In this document: piece by piece, positions 44,058 to 54,918 of the stretch
Numbering within the stretch: the stretch's first letter is position 1
Layout of the letters: every line of letters starts with the position of its first letter
From: Site-B1 sp963827785
GTDB taxonomy: Bacteria; Bacteroidota; Bacteroidia; Flavobacteriales; Flavobacteriaceae
NCBI GenBank assembly: GCA_963827785.1
Contig: CAWHCT010000041.1
Coordinates: 1-64,000, forward strand
Direction: 5' to 3'
DNA: 64,000 bases
The notes under the pieces: model-generated
What the model was told of the DNA's origin: nothing
Databases searched by the model: none
What the model saw: only the letters and a program-made list of their open reading frames with translations
Position numbers and translations under genes: made by a program

Positions 44058-45264
44058 TTATATGACACAGGTTAGAAGTAAAGCATTAGAAAGACCAACA
44101 AAAGTAGATAGAATTATTAACAAGCTAGAAGGAGGGAAGAAGGGCATTACTGTTGTTGTATTTGCCGGCATCCACGGAAATGAAAGCTCAGGGATTTTTG
44201 CCTTACAGGAAGTTTTTAAAAATATAGAGAACTGTGAAATAAATGGCAGTATTTATGGAATTTCAGGAAATCTGAAAGCCCTTGAACTAAATAAAAGATT
44301 TATAGATGAAGACTTAAACCGAATATGGACATTTGAAAAACTGGAGAGACTTGTTAAAAAAAAAGAATTAAATACAGAAGAACAAGAACAATCTGAACTT
44401 TTTGATGTTTTAAATGAAATATTATCACTTAATCCAGGCCCTTTTTATTTTATAGATCTGCACACCACATCGAGCAAAACATTGCCTTTTATTACAATTA
44501 ATGATGCCTTGATAAACAGGCGATTTTCAAAGCAATTTCCTGTTCCAATTGTGTTAGGGATTGAAGAGTATCTAAATGGACCGTTATTAACCTACATAAA
44601 CCAGTTAGGCTATGTTTCTTTAGGATTTGAATCTGGTCAGCACGATGATCCTGATTCCATTTCAAACCATATTTCATTTGTTTATTTGGCCCTGGTTTAC
44701 ACCAAAGCCCTTAAAGAAGCCGACATAGCAGATTTTAAAGAACACTATGATAAAATTCAATTAGCCTCCAATAACCAATCAGATATATATGAAGTCGTTC
44801 ATTTACATAAGATAATGCCAAATGACATATTTAAAATGAAGAACGGATTTAAAAGCTTTCAGCCAATAGATAAGGGCACGTTGCTAGCTACAAGTAACGG
44901 CAAGGAAATAATATCTAACAAAAGAGGATTACTGTTTATGCCATTATATCAGGAAATTGGAGACGATGGGTATTTTATTATTAGAAGAGTAAAACCATTT
45001 TTTCTGCGGCTTTCAGCAGTTTTAAGAAATATTAAGGCGGACAACCTGCTGGTTTTGTTCCCGGGAATAAACTGGGAAGACAAAAGAAAGCATGTGATTA
45101 AGGTTAATCTTAAAATTGCAATGTTTTTTGCTAAACAAATGTTTCATTTACTTGGATACAGAAGCAAACAAATTGATGATACGCATCTCAAACTTTATAA
45201 CAGGGCAAGAAATGCAAAAACTGATATGTACGAGAGAGAGTCTTGGTTTAAGACCCCTTATTAG
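44047..45264 (+). CDS. Succinylglutamate desuccinylase/aspartoacylase family protein
   Basis: 405 residues from 44047; 44062 (MTQVRSKAL) is an equally possible start and would remove the 11-base overlap with the ligase gene. It is a zinc-dependent M14-like amidohydrolase: VFAGIHGNESSGIFALQE gives the HxxE ligands, DEDLNRIW is conserved, and FYFIDLHTTSSKTLPF supplies the third ligand His. The extra ~100-residue C-terminal beta domain of AstE/ASPA is present (IYEVVHLHKIMPNDIF, FQPIDKGTLLA), with GDDGYFIIRRVKPFFLRLSA near the end. AstE and ASPA cleave N-acyl amino acids. Pairing with a CBS-regulated ligase suggests that one makes, and the other breaks, an amide. Confidence 0.88.
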   Translation: MTYNYMTQVRSKALERPTKVDRIINKLEGGKKGITVVVFAGIHGNESSGIFALQEVFKNIENCEINGSIYGISGNLKALELNKRFIDEDLNRIWTFEKLERLVKKKELNTEEQEQSELFDVLNEILSLNPGPFYFIDLHTTSSKTLPFITINDALINRRFSKQFPVPIVLGIEEYLNGPLLTYINQLGYVSLGFESGQHDDPDSISNHISFVYLALVYTKALKEADIADFKEHYDKIQLASNNQSDIYEVVHLHKIMPNDIFKMKNGFKSFQPIDKGTLLATSNGKEIISNKRGLLFMPLYQEIGDDGYFIIRRVKPFFLRLSAVLRNIKADNLLVLFPGINWEDKRKHVIKVNLKIAMFFAKQMFHLLGYRSKQIDDTHLKLYNRARNAKTDMYERESWFKTPY

Positions 45265-45286
45265 AAGTAAGGCCTACAATTGCAAT

Positions 45287-47131
45287 TCAATATGTATTAT
45301 TTTCCTTGTTGACATCTGCCATTAAATTTTTAGGATCAATAGTAACAATTAAAATTTTTGATTTGGGTTTATTTATTTCAAAACTGTAGGTGGGGTAAGC
45401 CCAGGCCCAATCTTTTAAAGTTGTCCTTGGAGATTCAGCAGGTTTTTCCCCACGCATCATTTGTAATGGAATATAGAACAATTCTTTAGTCCCATCAGTA
45501 AAGGTAATTTCCAGGTCAATTGGCATTGGCATTAATCCAATTCGCTCTAATTCGACAGTAGTTTTCCCATCTTTGTCCTGAATATTTTTAATTCCATAAT
45601 CAATTGTATTGGTGGTTTGAGTCCAGTCTGTTAAATACCAGTCCAGTTCTAAATCAGATACTTTTTCAGCTGTTCTAATGATATCAATTGGCCTTGGGTG
45701 CTTAAAGGCAAAATCTGTATAGTATTTTTTAATGGTTTTTTTAAGATTTTCTTCTCCCATGATATAGCCTAACTGAGCCAAAAAGACTTCGCCTTTACTA
45801 TACGCGGAAATACCAAACACCCGATTATATTTGTACCTGTCAGAATGCGTGCTTTGTGGCTGTTCATTTCCTGACTGTGCTAGGTAAATGTAACTATTGT
45901 ATGAACCTATCGATGTGTTTTCCTTATTTTGATTCATAACCTCATTCATAGCCAAACCGCTAATGTAGCTGGTAAATCCTTCATCCATCCATTCGTGTTT
46001 TGATTCGTTGGATGCTAAAATAAACTGAAACCAGGAATGTGCTAATTCGTGAGCGGTTACTCCTATTAAACTGCCCAACCTACGGTTTCCTGTAATAAAA
46101 GTGCACATACCATATTCCATTCCTCCGTCTCCTGCCTGAATAACTGAATATTGATCATAAGGATATTTGCCAATATTTTCACTATAATATTGCATCAACT
46201 CAACTGTTTTGGGCTGAAGTTTCTTCCAGCCTTCATTGAATTCAGGATTATTTTTATATAAAAAATGTAACATTGGACCATTAGGGACCTGCAATTTATC
46301 ATGAATATAATCCGGGTCTGCAGCCCAGGTAAAGTCATGAACATTAGGCGCTTTAAAATGCCAAGTAAGCTTTTCTCCTTTGGGCCGCTCTATTTCTCCG
46401 GTTTCATAACCATGACCAATTTCATTCGGGTTTTGTAAATACCCGGTACCACCTAAAACGTAATCTTTATCAATGGTGATCTTAACATCAAAATCACCCC
46501 AAACCCCATAGAATTCTCTGCCAATATATGGGTCTGCATGCCAACCTTCAAAATCATATTCCGCCATCTTTGGATACCATTGAGCCATAGATAATGCCAC
46601 ATTCTCACGGTTGTTTCTACCTGCACGACGGATTTGTAAAGGGACTTGAGCGTCAAAATCCATATCAAATTTTACTTTTTCCCCTGGCTGAATTGGTTTA
46701 TCCAGATCTACCTCGAGTATGGTTCCAACGGTTTCATAATTTAGTAACTTACCATTTTGTTTAAGTGAAGAAACATTTATATAGCCAATTTCATCTGCTT
46801 TAAGTTTGCTAATCCTGTCTCTGACTCTTGGATCCGGATCGGAAATGGTCAAAGAACGAACATCCATTTCACTTCCAGGCTGAAAAGCATTAAAAAACAA
46901 ATGATAATAAACCCTTTTTAAAACATCTGGGGAATTGTTGGTATAAACTAAGGTCTGCTTTCCTTCATATCTATAATTATTTACACTCATGTCAACCTCC
47001 ATTGTATAGTCAACATGTTGCTGCCAATAATTTGAATTGGACGGTAAAGCTTGAGAGATTGTATGTTCTGAACTCTTACATGAGGCAAGAACCAAAGGGA
47101 TCAAAAAGAGCAAATAACTGTATTTCTTCAT
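45287..47131 (-). CDS. M1 family metallopeptidase, lipoprotein
   Basis: 614 residues from the start at 47131 (MKKYSYLLFLIPLVLASCKSS, lipobox Cys); the ATG at 47161 is rejected because it precedes the signal. Gluzincin features are GGMEYGMCTFITG (GxMEN-type exopeptidase motif) and VTAHELAHSWFQFILASN with WMDEGFTSYISGLA, giving HExxH-(18)-E. The N-terminal aminopeptidase domain starts YWQQHVDYTMEVDMSVNNYRYEGKQ. M1 enzymes release N-terminal amino acids; lipidation places this one in the envelope. It stands next to the S8 protease, as an extracytoplasmic protein-degrading pair. Confidence 0.92.
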   Translation of the reverse strand: MKKYSYLLFLIPLVLASCKSSEHTISQALPSNSNYWQQHVDYTMEVDMSVNNYRYEGKQTLVYTNNSPDVLKRVYYHLFFNAFQPGSEMDVRSLTISDPDPRVRDRISKLKADEIGYINVSSLKQNGKLLNYETVGTILEVDLDKPIQPGEKVKFDMDFDAQVPLQIRRAGRNNRENVALSMAQWYPKMAEYDFEGWHADPYIGREFYGVWGDFDVKITIDKDYVLGGTGYLQNPNEIGHGYETGEIERPKGEKLTWHFKAPNVHDFTWAADPDYIHDKLQVPNGPMLHFLYKNNPEFNEGWKKLQPKTVELMQYYSENIGKYPYDQYSVIQAGDGGMEYGMCTFITGNRRLGSLIGVTAHELAHSWFQFILASNESKHEWMDEGFTSYISGLAMNEVMNQNKENTSIGSYNSYIYLAQSGNEQPQSTHSDRYKYNRVFGISAYSKGEVFLAQLGYIMGEENLKKTIKKYYTDFAFKHPRPIDIIRTAEKVSDLELDWYLTDWTQTTNTIDYGIKNIQDKDGKTTVELERIGLMPMPIDLEITFTDGTKELFYIPLQMMRGEKPAESPRTTLKDWAWAYPTYSFEINKPKSKILIVTIDPKNLMADVNKENNTY

Positions 47132-47202
47132 GTATTTATTACAACTACAAACCCTCATCAAATAAGATTTTTTAAATTTTGAGGCTTTATTAAGTTTCTA
47201 TT

Positions 47203-48796
47203 TTATCTGGACATTTGAGCCGCCATTACCAAAGCATTATAGGCATTTGCAATTCTGCCTGATCTGCAAAGCTCTGAAAAAGCTCTGACATCTTCAGGTT
47301 TACCCGCAACGACTACCTTGGCTTTAATCGGGAGACCGGAATCCAGTATTATTTGCTTGACTTGAGCAGCAGACAATTTTGGAAAATAAGAACGAATTAG
47401 TGCTGCAATTCCAGCAACGGCAGGCGCAGCCATTGATGTTCCCCCTTTAGTATCATATTCATTTTCAGGAGTAGTTGAATATACCGCAGCTCCCGGAGCG
47501 AATACATCTACATTGTTTTTTCCATAATTTGAAAATCCCGCAACCATATCAGAACCATATTTTGGTGACAAAGCACCAACTGTGATATATGAATCAGAAA
47601 CCTCAGGGCCGTTATTTACGTTGTCTTCAGGGTAATTAGGCTCCTTGTCTATATTTTTACTGTCATTTCCCGCGGCGTGAACAAATACCACATCTTTTTT
47701 TCCGGCATAAGCAATGGCTTCTCTTACCCAATCGCTGTGAGGCGAAAAATCTTTTCCAAAGCTCCCATTAATTACTTTAGCACCATTATCTACAGCATAT
47801 CGAATAGCCAATGCCACATCTTTGTCATATTCATCGCCATTAGGAACAACGCGTAAGGTCATGATCTTAACATAGTCAGCAACCCCATTAACTCCTTTTC
47901 CATTATTACGTTCTGCTGCTATTATTCCAGCAACATGAGTTCCATGGCTTTCAGATTTTTTTACAGGCAATATATTTCCATTTCCATAGCCAACATCTGT
48001 TAGGTCATTTATATTGTCATTGGTTTTTCTCCCTTTGAAATCTTTTGACAGATGGTAATTTAATATTTCAGCATATACATCAGCTTCCTCTTTAATGATT
48101 TCATAGGTTAGACCTTGTTGGTACAAGAACATTTGAATATTCTTCGCCTGGAGCAATGCCTGATCCACTGTTTGTATTTTAGCAACATCTTCTTTGGTAT
48201 AATTTTCTTTGTTTAAATGTTTTCGCAACAATTCCTGAGCAGGAACAATTTGCTGTAATAAACTTTCAATATTTTGTTTTATCTGAAGTGTTTGAGCATA
48301 CTCCTTTTCATAATCCTCTTTAGCCCTCAAATAGTCAGGATTTCCAGTGTCATTTAATGCTAATATTCTGGTCATTTCCAATTGTTCATCATAGGCATCA
48401 CCTAAAAAATTCCAGCCATGAATGTCATCAATGTAACCGTTTTTGTCATCATCTTTTCCATTTACCGGGAACTTCTTTTGGGTTCGTCCAAACAACACCA
48501 TCAAGGTCTTCATGGTTGATATCTATGCCTGAATCAATTACACCAACAATAACTGTTTTACCCTTTTTACCGGATAATATTTCAGCATATGCGCGATCCA
48601 CACTCATACCGGGAATAGTATCCTTTACCAGATCTAAATGACCCCAGTTTTGTTTCTCTTTTTCGGTTAATTCTTTTTCTTTTAATGGGGTTGTATCTAT
48701 GTTTTCAATAGGTGTGCTTATTATTGGTGCTGCACCACAATGGGTTAATAAAACAGCTATTACTGCTGCTAGAAATAGGGATTTTAATAATTTCAT
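47203..48796 (-). CDS. S8 family serine peptidase (subtilase), one frameshift
   Basis: About 530 residues when one extra A near 48473 is removed (GGTAAATGG to GGTAATGG, giving VPGNGKDDDKNGYIDD). The N-terminus MKLLKSLFLAAVIAVLLTHCG is a lipoprotein signal. The triad is Asp in VIVGVIDSGIDINHEDLDG, His in KSESHGTHVAGIIAAE and Ser in KGGTSMAAPAVAGIAALI. An insert of roughly 150 residues rich in Glu/Lys helices (DPDYLRAK-like, NIESLLQQIV) separates Asp and His, as in Bacteroidota subtilases. It is predicted to be envelope-anchored. The frameshift is taken to be a base-call error. Confidence 0.88.
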
Positions 48797-48801
48797 TTCA
48801 T

Positions 48802-49670
48802 TTATTTTAAGTTAAAAATCTCTTTTGTTGAATATGTGTCTTTTAAACGAACTCCTTTTTCTGTATGTTGAACAGTAATTATTTCGTTGTGAGCGTCGTG
48901 CTCCAGAAATAAATAATAATTATTATCTGCAGCAAGATTTAGGAAAACCTCTTTTTCATCCAAGGTTAATAATGGTCTTGTGTCATAACCCATGACGAAT
49001 GGTAGTGGAATGTGACCAACGGTAGGCAATAGGTCTGCCATAAAAGCAATGGTTTTACCTTTATAATTAATTAGCGGGATCATCTGTTTATCTGTATGGC
49101 CATCTGCAAAAAAGATGCCGAAATTAAGTTCAGATTTTTCTAAGAATATTACTCTTTGGAATTGAAGTGAACTTCAATTTACCGGATTCTTCCATAGGAA
49201 GTATATTTTCAGATAAGAACGAAGCTTTTTCTCTTTTATTGGGTTGAGTTGCCCATTTCCAATGATCTTTATTACTCCAATACAGGGCATTTTTAAATGC
49301 GGGCTCCAGAATTAGTTCTTTCCTTGTTCCATTGAATACTTCCGCCACAATGATCAAAATGAAGATGGGTCATGAACACATCTGTAATATCATCTCTATG
49401 AAAGCCAAAGTGGTTTAAAGATCTATCAATTGAGTCATCACCCCAGAGATAATAGTAACCAAAAAATTTATCACTTTGTTTATTGCCCATTCCAGTATCG
49501 ATCAAAATTAATCGATTTCCATCTTCAATCAACAGGCAACGCGTGGCAATATCGATCATATTATTATTATCTGCCGGGTTTGTTTTATTCCAGATGGACT
49601 TTGGAACAACGCCAAACATTGCGCCACCATCAAGTTTGAAATTTCCGGTGTTTATAGGGTATAAATTCAT
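48802..49670 (-). CDS. MBL-fold metallo-hydrolase, two frameshifts
   Basis: About 289 residues after bridging shifts near 49320 and 49145. MNLYPINTGNFKLDGGAMFGVVP opens the frame. The zinc signature MTHLHFDHCGGS (HxHxDH) is near residue 105, then LILEPAFKNALYWSNKDHW in the second frame, then FFADGHTDKQMIPL with the later metal His, and LFLEHDAHNEI near the end. Glyoxalase II/AHL-lactonase-like hydrolases share this layout; the substrate cannot be told. It abuts the S8 gene on the same strand with a 5-base gap. Confidence 0.85.
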
Positions 49671-49724
49671 AAGTTGCGCAAATTAGTAAAATAGAAATAA
49701 TTGATTGCAATGGTTTAGAATTTA

Positions 49725-51932
49725 TTAAGAGATATTATTGTTTAATATCATTTGCAATCGCCTTCCAAAATCCAAAAGACCCTTTATTTCTCTTATGCTT
49801 GCTAATCGTTCTTTGTCGAAAATCAGAAGACTGTTTCCATTAGATTCAATATGAAAATATGGATTGCTTTCAAAAAAATGAACCAATTCGTCATTAAAGA
49901 ATGTTTTTACAGCATTTTCATCATCACCCAACAAGTAGAAACGTTTAGAAAAATCTTTATGATTTTCAATGTGTATATCCTTAAAGCCTGCAAATCCATA
50001 CATTTTATGTAAAAACCCCTCTTTATCAAGGGTGAATATTGGCGCTTTTGGGATTTTAATGTTCAACATGGTTGTTCGGACAACTTCTTTGGCAATAAAT
50101 TCCCCTTCAGTAAACTCCATGTCGAATAATCTTAAGGTGTTGTTTTCATTGTGAATTTCATTATAAATATGATTTATTTGCCTTGTTTTAAAAAACAGAA
50201 AATCATTTAAGAACTTTGTGTCTTTGTTTTTTTCAGAATCATAATTCAATCTAAAGTCAGAAGAAATATCTTTTATGGTGTTTTGACGTTTTGTTAGGTT
50301 TTTCCCAAATAAATCAGGCACAGGAAGCAACTTTCTCAATGCAAAAGGATGTTCAGAATAAGTATCATGCATATCTAATCCAATCACTTCAAAATGGCCT
50401 CCTCTTTTCGCGAATAATTCCTGATAATTATTCAGGTTTTCCATAACTGTGTGATCTACAAAATCACACATTGAAAAGTCAATTATGACATCTTTGTCTT
50501 CTGGAATTGAATCTAACTTATATTTTAATCTAAAAAAATTGAGAAAACTTGAAAAGTGCTTTACGCTAACGTAATAATTGTCTTTTTGGTTTTCCTCTTC
50601 CTTAAACATTAACACATTTGGCTTTAATATATTTCTTAAAAAAAGAGAAGCGCCTCCGTTTACAAAAACGTGAATGATAAAAGTAACTAAAACACCTGAT
50701 GCAATGCCCGAAATAATACCAATTTTCAGGGTAATAAACAGCGTAATAAAGAATATGATTAATTGCTCTCTTCCTATTGAAAATATATTTTGAACTAATT
50801 TGGGAGATGCAAGTTTATAGCCGGTATACACCAGAATAGACATAAGTGCAGGAAGCGGAATCCTTTCCAATTGAGAACTGAATAGAATTATGAAAACGAC
50901 TAAAAACAAGGCATGTGAGAAGTTTGCAGACTTGTTACTTCCACCATTGTTTAAATTAACCGAACTCCGTGCAATAACTGTAACTACATTCAAACCGCCT
51001 AAGAATCCACTTCCAACAGTTGCCAACCCCAGGGCTTTAATGTCTTTGTTAACGTTAGATCGTCTTTTTTGTGGATCTAATTTATCAATGGCTTTGATAC
51101 TTAATAAGGATTCAATACTTGAAATAAGAGTTAATGCAAACACGCTTGACCAAAATGACAAACCAGTAATTTTTTCAAAATTTGGTGTAGGGATTTGTGT
51201 AATTATATTTTGAAAAGAGGGTATTCCTGATAACATATAATCGGGATTAATTGGATTCGGTTTATTTAAGACAAGTTCGAAGTAATAGCTGAAACCAATA
51301 GAAAAAATCACAATCCACATAGGTGCAGGAATAAACTGGAAAACCTTATTTCTTAGTTTTGAATAGAAAACCATCATTGCCAGACTTGCAATACCGGAAA
51401 AAGCTGCAAAAAACAAACTTGAATCGTTATAACTAAAAATTTTAAACATAGATGCAGGGATTTCAAGCAAATAACCAAAACTATTATCTTCTACAATTCT
51501 GTTACCCAACATAATATGGAATTGTTTCCCCAGAATTATTAATCCAATGGCCGCAAGCATTCCTTGTATTGCCGATGACGGAAAAAAATCGGCTAATTTC
51601 CCCATTCTTAAAAACCCTAAAATCAATAATAAAATTCCAGAACAAATAATGGCTGCGTATGTATTATTGAGCCCCAGAGTAGTTATGGCAATTAACAAAA
51701 CACCAACCAAGCCATTGCCAGGACCCGTTATAGTTACATAGCTACCACCCAAAATGGACACAACAATACCACCTACAACTGCAGCAATAATTCCAGAAAT
51801 TGGAGGCGCATCACTAGCCATAGCTAATCCCAATCCTAGCGGTAGAGCAATTAAACTTACTACAAATCCAGAAAAAATATTCCCAGGTAAAGCCTTGAAA
51901 AACTCTTTTATGTTATCTTTTTTAGGGCTCAT
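49725..51932 (-). CDS. SulP family (SLC26-like) anion permease with STAS and extra C-terminal domain
   Basis: 735 residues. The SulP membrane core has FSGFVVSLIALPLGLGLAMASDAP, YVTITGPGNGLVGVLLIAI and many helices to about residue 430, followed by a STAS region (DVIIDFSMCDFVDHTVMENLNNYQ). A further ~200-residue C-terminal part follows (FKDIHIENHKDFSKRFYLLG, HFFESNPYFHIESNGNSLLIF, GLLDFGRRLQMIL) that I do not recognise from the canonical family. Typical SulP proteins are 480-600 residues. The substrate could be bicarbonate, sulfate or another anion. It overlaps the universal stress protein gene by 4 bases (ATGA). Confidence 0.85.
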   Translation of the reverse strand: MSPKKDNIKEFFKALPGNIFSGFVVSLIALPLGLGLAMASDAPPISGIIAAVVGGIVVSILGGSYVTITGPGNGLVGVLLIAITTLGLNNTYAAIICSGILLLILGFLRMGKLADFFPSSAIQGMLAAIGLIILGKQFHIMLGNRIVEDNSFGYLLEIPASMFKIFSYNDSSLFFAAFSGIASLAMMVFYSKLRNKVFQFIPAPMWIVIFSIGFSYYFELVLNKPNPINPDYMLSGIPSFQNIITQIPTPNFEKITGLSFWSSVFALTLISSIESLLSIKAIDKLDPQKRRSNVNKDIKALGLATVGSGFLGGLNVVTVIARSSVNLNNGGSNKSANFSHALFLVVFIILFSSQLERIPLPALMSILVYTGYKLASPKLVQNIFSIGREQLIIFFITLFITLKIGIISGIASGVLVTFIIHVFVNGGASLFLRNILKPNVLMFKEEENQKDNYYVSVKHFSSFLNFFRLKYKLDSIPEDKDVIIDFSMCDFVDHTVMENLNNYQELFAKRGGHFEVIGLDMHDTYSEHPFALRKLLPVPDLFGKNLTKRQNTIKDISSDFRLNYDSEKNKDTKFLNDFLFFKTRQINHIYNEIHNENNTLRLFDMEFTEGEFIAKEVVRTTMLNIKIPKAPIFTLDKEGFLHKMYGFAGFKDIHIENHKDFSKRFYLLGDDENAVKTFFNDELVHFFESNPYFHIESNGNSLLIFDKERLASIREIKGLLDFGRRLQMILNNNIS

Positions 51933-52861
51933 TGAATAATCAAAACATCGGTTGGTAATTCGGTTAATATATGTTCAATATCATGAGTGAATAATCGATC
52001 CCAAAAGCTCATTTTGCTTGGAGCGTTCATTACTAAAAGATCTGCTCGAACCATTTGAGCATAATGGCCTATGGAATATCCTCTTTTACCAAAAATAGGT
52101 TGAGTTTTAATATTGATATCTTGCTTAAAATTGTCTGGCACACTCTGAATTAGTTCTTTTACCCTGGAGTTTTCACGTAATCTTAAGCGTTCTTTTACTA
52201 TGGTTGACCTTCTTAAGGATTTATCATCGTCAACATTAACCGCAACTTCTTGATGACTTATCTCTTCTACAATGGTTATTTTATTAGCACCTAATTTATT
52301 TGCTACAAAAAAAGCAGCGTTAATTGTTTCCCTCGTTTTAGGATCTTTTAATCCATTCACAACAACATGCTCACAAGGCACTCTTTCAACAGATGGTTTT
52401 ATCAACAGAAGCACAGAACAACTTGTTTGTCTGGTAATTTTTCTGGCTATGGACCCAACATAGTAATTTAGAATATTTTCTCTTTGTAAGGCACCTAAAA
52501 TAAGAAGGTCAACGTTTTGCTCTTTTGTAATTGACAAGATAACATCAACAGGATCCCCAATTTTAAAAACAATTTGATATGATAAACCACTCTTTATAAA
52601 AGGCTCCAAAATCTCTTTTATTTTCTTAATTTTTTCTGAAGATTCTTCTCCAACATGTATCAAAATAAGCTTAGACCCAAAGAATAAAGAAAGTCTGGAA
52701 GCCTCGTATATGTTTGGTTTTAAATTAGGTGAAAAAGCCGCGCCAATAGCAATCGTGTTAAATGGTTTTTCCTTCAAGGATTCAATCTTTGGTTTGACTT
52801 GAAAGATAGCATTTTTTGAGAGAAACTGGCAATACACAGAACAAAAGAAGTAAATGACCAA
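51929..52861 (-). CDS. Tandem universal stress protein (UspA-like)
   Basis: About 280-310 residues with two Usp domains. The first has FNTIAIGAAFSPNLKPNIYEASRLSLFFGSKLILIHVG, then VDLLILGALQ..NYYVGSIARKITRQTSCSVLLL (the GS..R ATP-type loop). The second carries EHVVVNGLKDPKTRETINAAFFVANKLGANKITIVEE and ADLLVMNAPSKMSFWDRLFTHDIEHILTELPTDVLII. The first ATG at 52861 gives an odd hydrophobic lead (MVIYFFCSVYC); a TTG at 52777 (KEKPFNTIAIG) fits homologous N-termini better. It immediately precedes and overlaps the SulP gene, suggesting a regulatory partner. Confidence 0.85.
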   Translation of the reverse strand: MVIYFFCSVYCQFLSKNAIFQVKPKIESLKEKPFNTIAIGAAFSPNLKPNIYEASRLSLFFGSKLILIHVGEESSEKIKKIKEILEPFIKSGLSYQIVFKIGDPVDVILSITKEQNVDLLILGALQRENILNYYVGSIARKITRQTSCSVLLLIKPSVERVPCEHVVVNGLKDPKTRETINAAFFVANKLGANKITIVEEISHQEVAVNVDDDKSLRRSTIVKERLRLRENSRVKELIQSVPDNFKQDINIKTQPIFGKRGYSIGHYAQMVRADLLVMNAPSKMSFWDRLFTHDIEHILTELPTDVLIIQ

Positions 52862-53085
52862 AGGCTCCTTTTGTTTTGTGAATTCAGAACAGTGTATTCT
52901 ATCAATGGTTTATTATATAAAATTTTAATTGAGAGATAAGTTGATCAGATTTAGAAAATTTAAATATTGATTTGAACTCCTTAGATAATAAGAAAATACA
53001 ATCTTACGAACATTAGTTAAAATGTTGGGTTTTGTTCTTTGGTATTATGGATTAAAAATTAGTAATTTAACATCAAATTTACTCA

Positions 53086-54910
53086 ATGTTAGAATTAGCA
53101 GGAATAATTATTTTAGGCATATTAGCACAATGGGTTGCATGGAAATTTAAAATTCCGGCCATTTTACCATTAATTTTAATTGGTTTATTGGTTGGTCCTA
53201 TTGCTGCAGAGTTTTTATCGGAAGATGGGACAAAATGGATTGAACCTGTTTGGAATGGTCAAAAAGGCTTATTTCCCGGGAGACGGACTCTATTATTTTG
53301 TTTCGTTAGCTATTAGCATTATTCTTTTTGAAGGCGGATTGACCCTAAAAAGAAATGAGATCAAAACGGTGGGACCAGTAATTACAAAGCTGATAACACT
53401 TGGAGCAGCTATCACCTTTTTTGGAGCCGGACTTATTGCGCACTATGTCTTTGATCTAAGTTGGGAACTGTCCTTTTTATTCTCTGCTTTAATTATTGTC
53501 ACAGGCCCAACAGTTATTACACCAATATTAAGAAACATTCCCCTTAAAAAGGATGTTTCGGCAGTACTAAAATGGGAAGGAATTTTAATTGATCCTATTG
53601 GAGCCTTGGTTGCCGTTTTAGTTTTTGAATTCATTAGTGTCGGCGGCGGCGGCGGGTTTACTAAAACAGCTTTAATCGAATTTTTAAAAATACTATTATT
53701 CGGAACTACTTTTGGATTCACTTTTGCCCATGCACTCGCTTTTGCAATAAACAAAAACCTGATTCCCCATTATTTACTTAATGTCGTATCACTTTCTACG
53801 GTACTTTTAGTTTATGTTGAATCTGACTTATTTGCACATGAATCAGGATTACTGGCTGTAGTGGTCATGGGAATGGTTCTCGGAAACAACAAGCTGGAAA
53901 ACATTAAGGAGCTACTTTATTTTAAAGAATCTCTCAGTGTTTTACTTATTTCAATTCTTTTTATTCTGTTGGCTGCAAACATTAATATGGAAGATATGAT
54001 GCTTTTATATAATTGGAAAACAGCCATATTATTTTTGATAGTCATTTTTATCATCAGACCATTGGCGGTGTTTTTAAGCACTATGGGATCAAACTTAAAA
54101 ACAAATGAAAAGATTTTTATTAGCTGGGTTGGTCCTCGAGGAATCGTTGCGGCAGGGATAGCTTCTTTATTTGGAAGCAAGTTATTGAAGGCAGGAGTAG
54201 AAGGTGCTGAATACATCACACCTTTAGTGTTTATGGTTGTTTTGGGAACCGTTTTATTGAATGCTACTACAGCCAGGGTTTTTGCCAAGATAGTTGGGGT
54301 CTTTTTATTGAAAAGCGAAGGAATATTAATTGTAGGGGCAGGAAAGCTATCTGTATTGATTGCAGGTTATTTAAATATGAACAATAGACACGTTGTTCTT
54401 GTTGATTCAAACACTAACAATATTAACAATGCAAAATTATTAGGCCTTGAAGCCATAAAGCAAGACATTTTCTCTGAAGATCTTGCAGATAACATAGAGT
54501 TGAATGACGTAGGATATCTATTGTGTTTGACAGGGAATTCAAACATTAATAAATTTGCAATCAATAAATTTAAAGATCAGTTTGGGGAAAATGGCAGCTT
54601 CCGATTAATTACTCCGGAAGAGATGAATGATCCAAACAACAACCCTAAAGACGGACTATTTTCACATACAGATGATTTTGTTAAACTAACAGAGGTGGCT
54701 AGAAAATACCCGAAGATACATGAGGTGGAAATAGATTCAAAGGCGCATTATGACTCTTTAATTGAAATTACCAAAAAAAACAAAGATATTGTTCCTTTAT
54801 TTATTAAACGTAAATCCGGGTTTCTGGACATAGTCCCCGCATCAATTAAAGATTTGAAATTAGATGACAACTCTAAGCTTGTCTATTTAGGAAAGAAAAT
54901 AGAAACTTAG
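53086..54910 (+). CDS. Cation:proton antiporter (CPA family) with TrkA-N domain, one frameshift
   Basis: About 608 residues once an extra C or G near 53276 is removed (GLFPGDGLYYFVSLA). The N-terminus is MLELAGIIILGILAQWVAWKF. About 12 membrane helices follow, including LFSALIIVTGPTVITPILRNIPLK and KWEGILIDPIGALVAVLVFEF, the ion-binding Asp region of NhaP-type antiporters, and WVGPRGIVAAGIASLFG. The C-terminal part is a Rossmann NAD-binding domain (GILIVGAGKLSVLIAGYLNM, VVLVDSNTNNINNAKLLGLEA) and a TrkA-C-like tail. The gene is divergent from UspA. Na+/H+ or K+/H+ exchange is expected. Confidence 0.9.
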
Positions 54911-54918
54911 ATTAACTT

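Noticed and set aside
53443..54564. Long antisense frames within the antiporter gene
   Set aside because: Shadow frames of a real gene; composition and lack of homology argue against coding.
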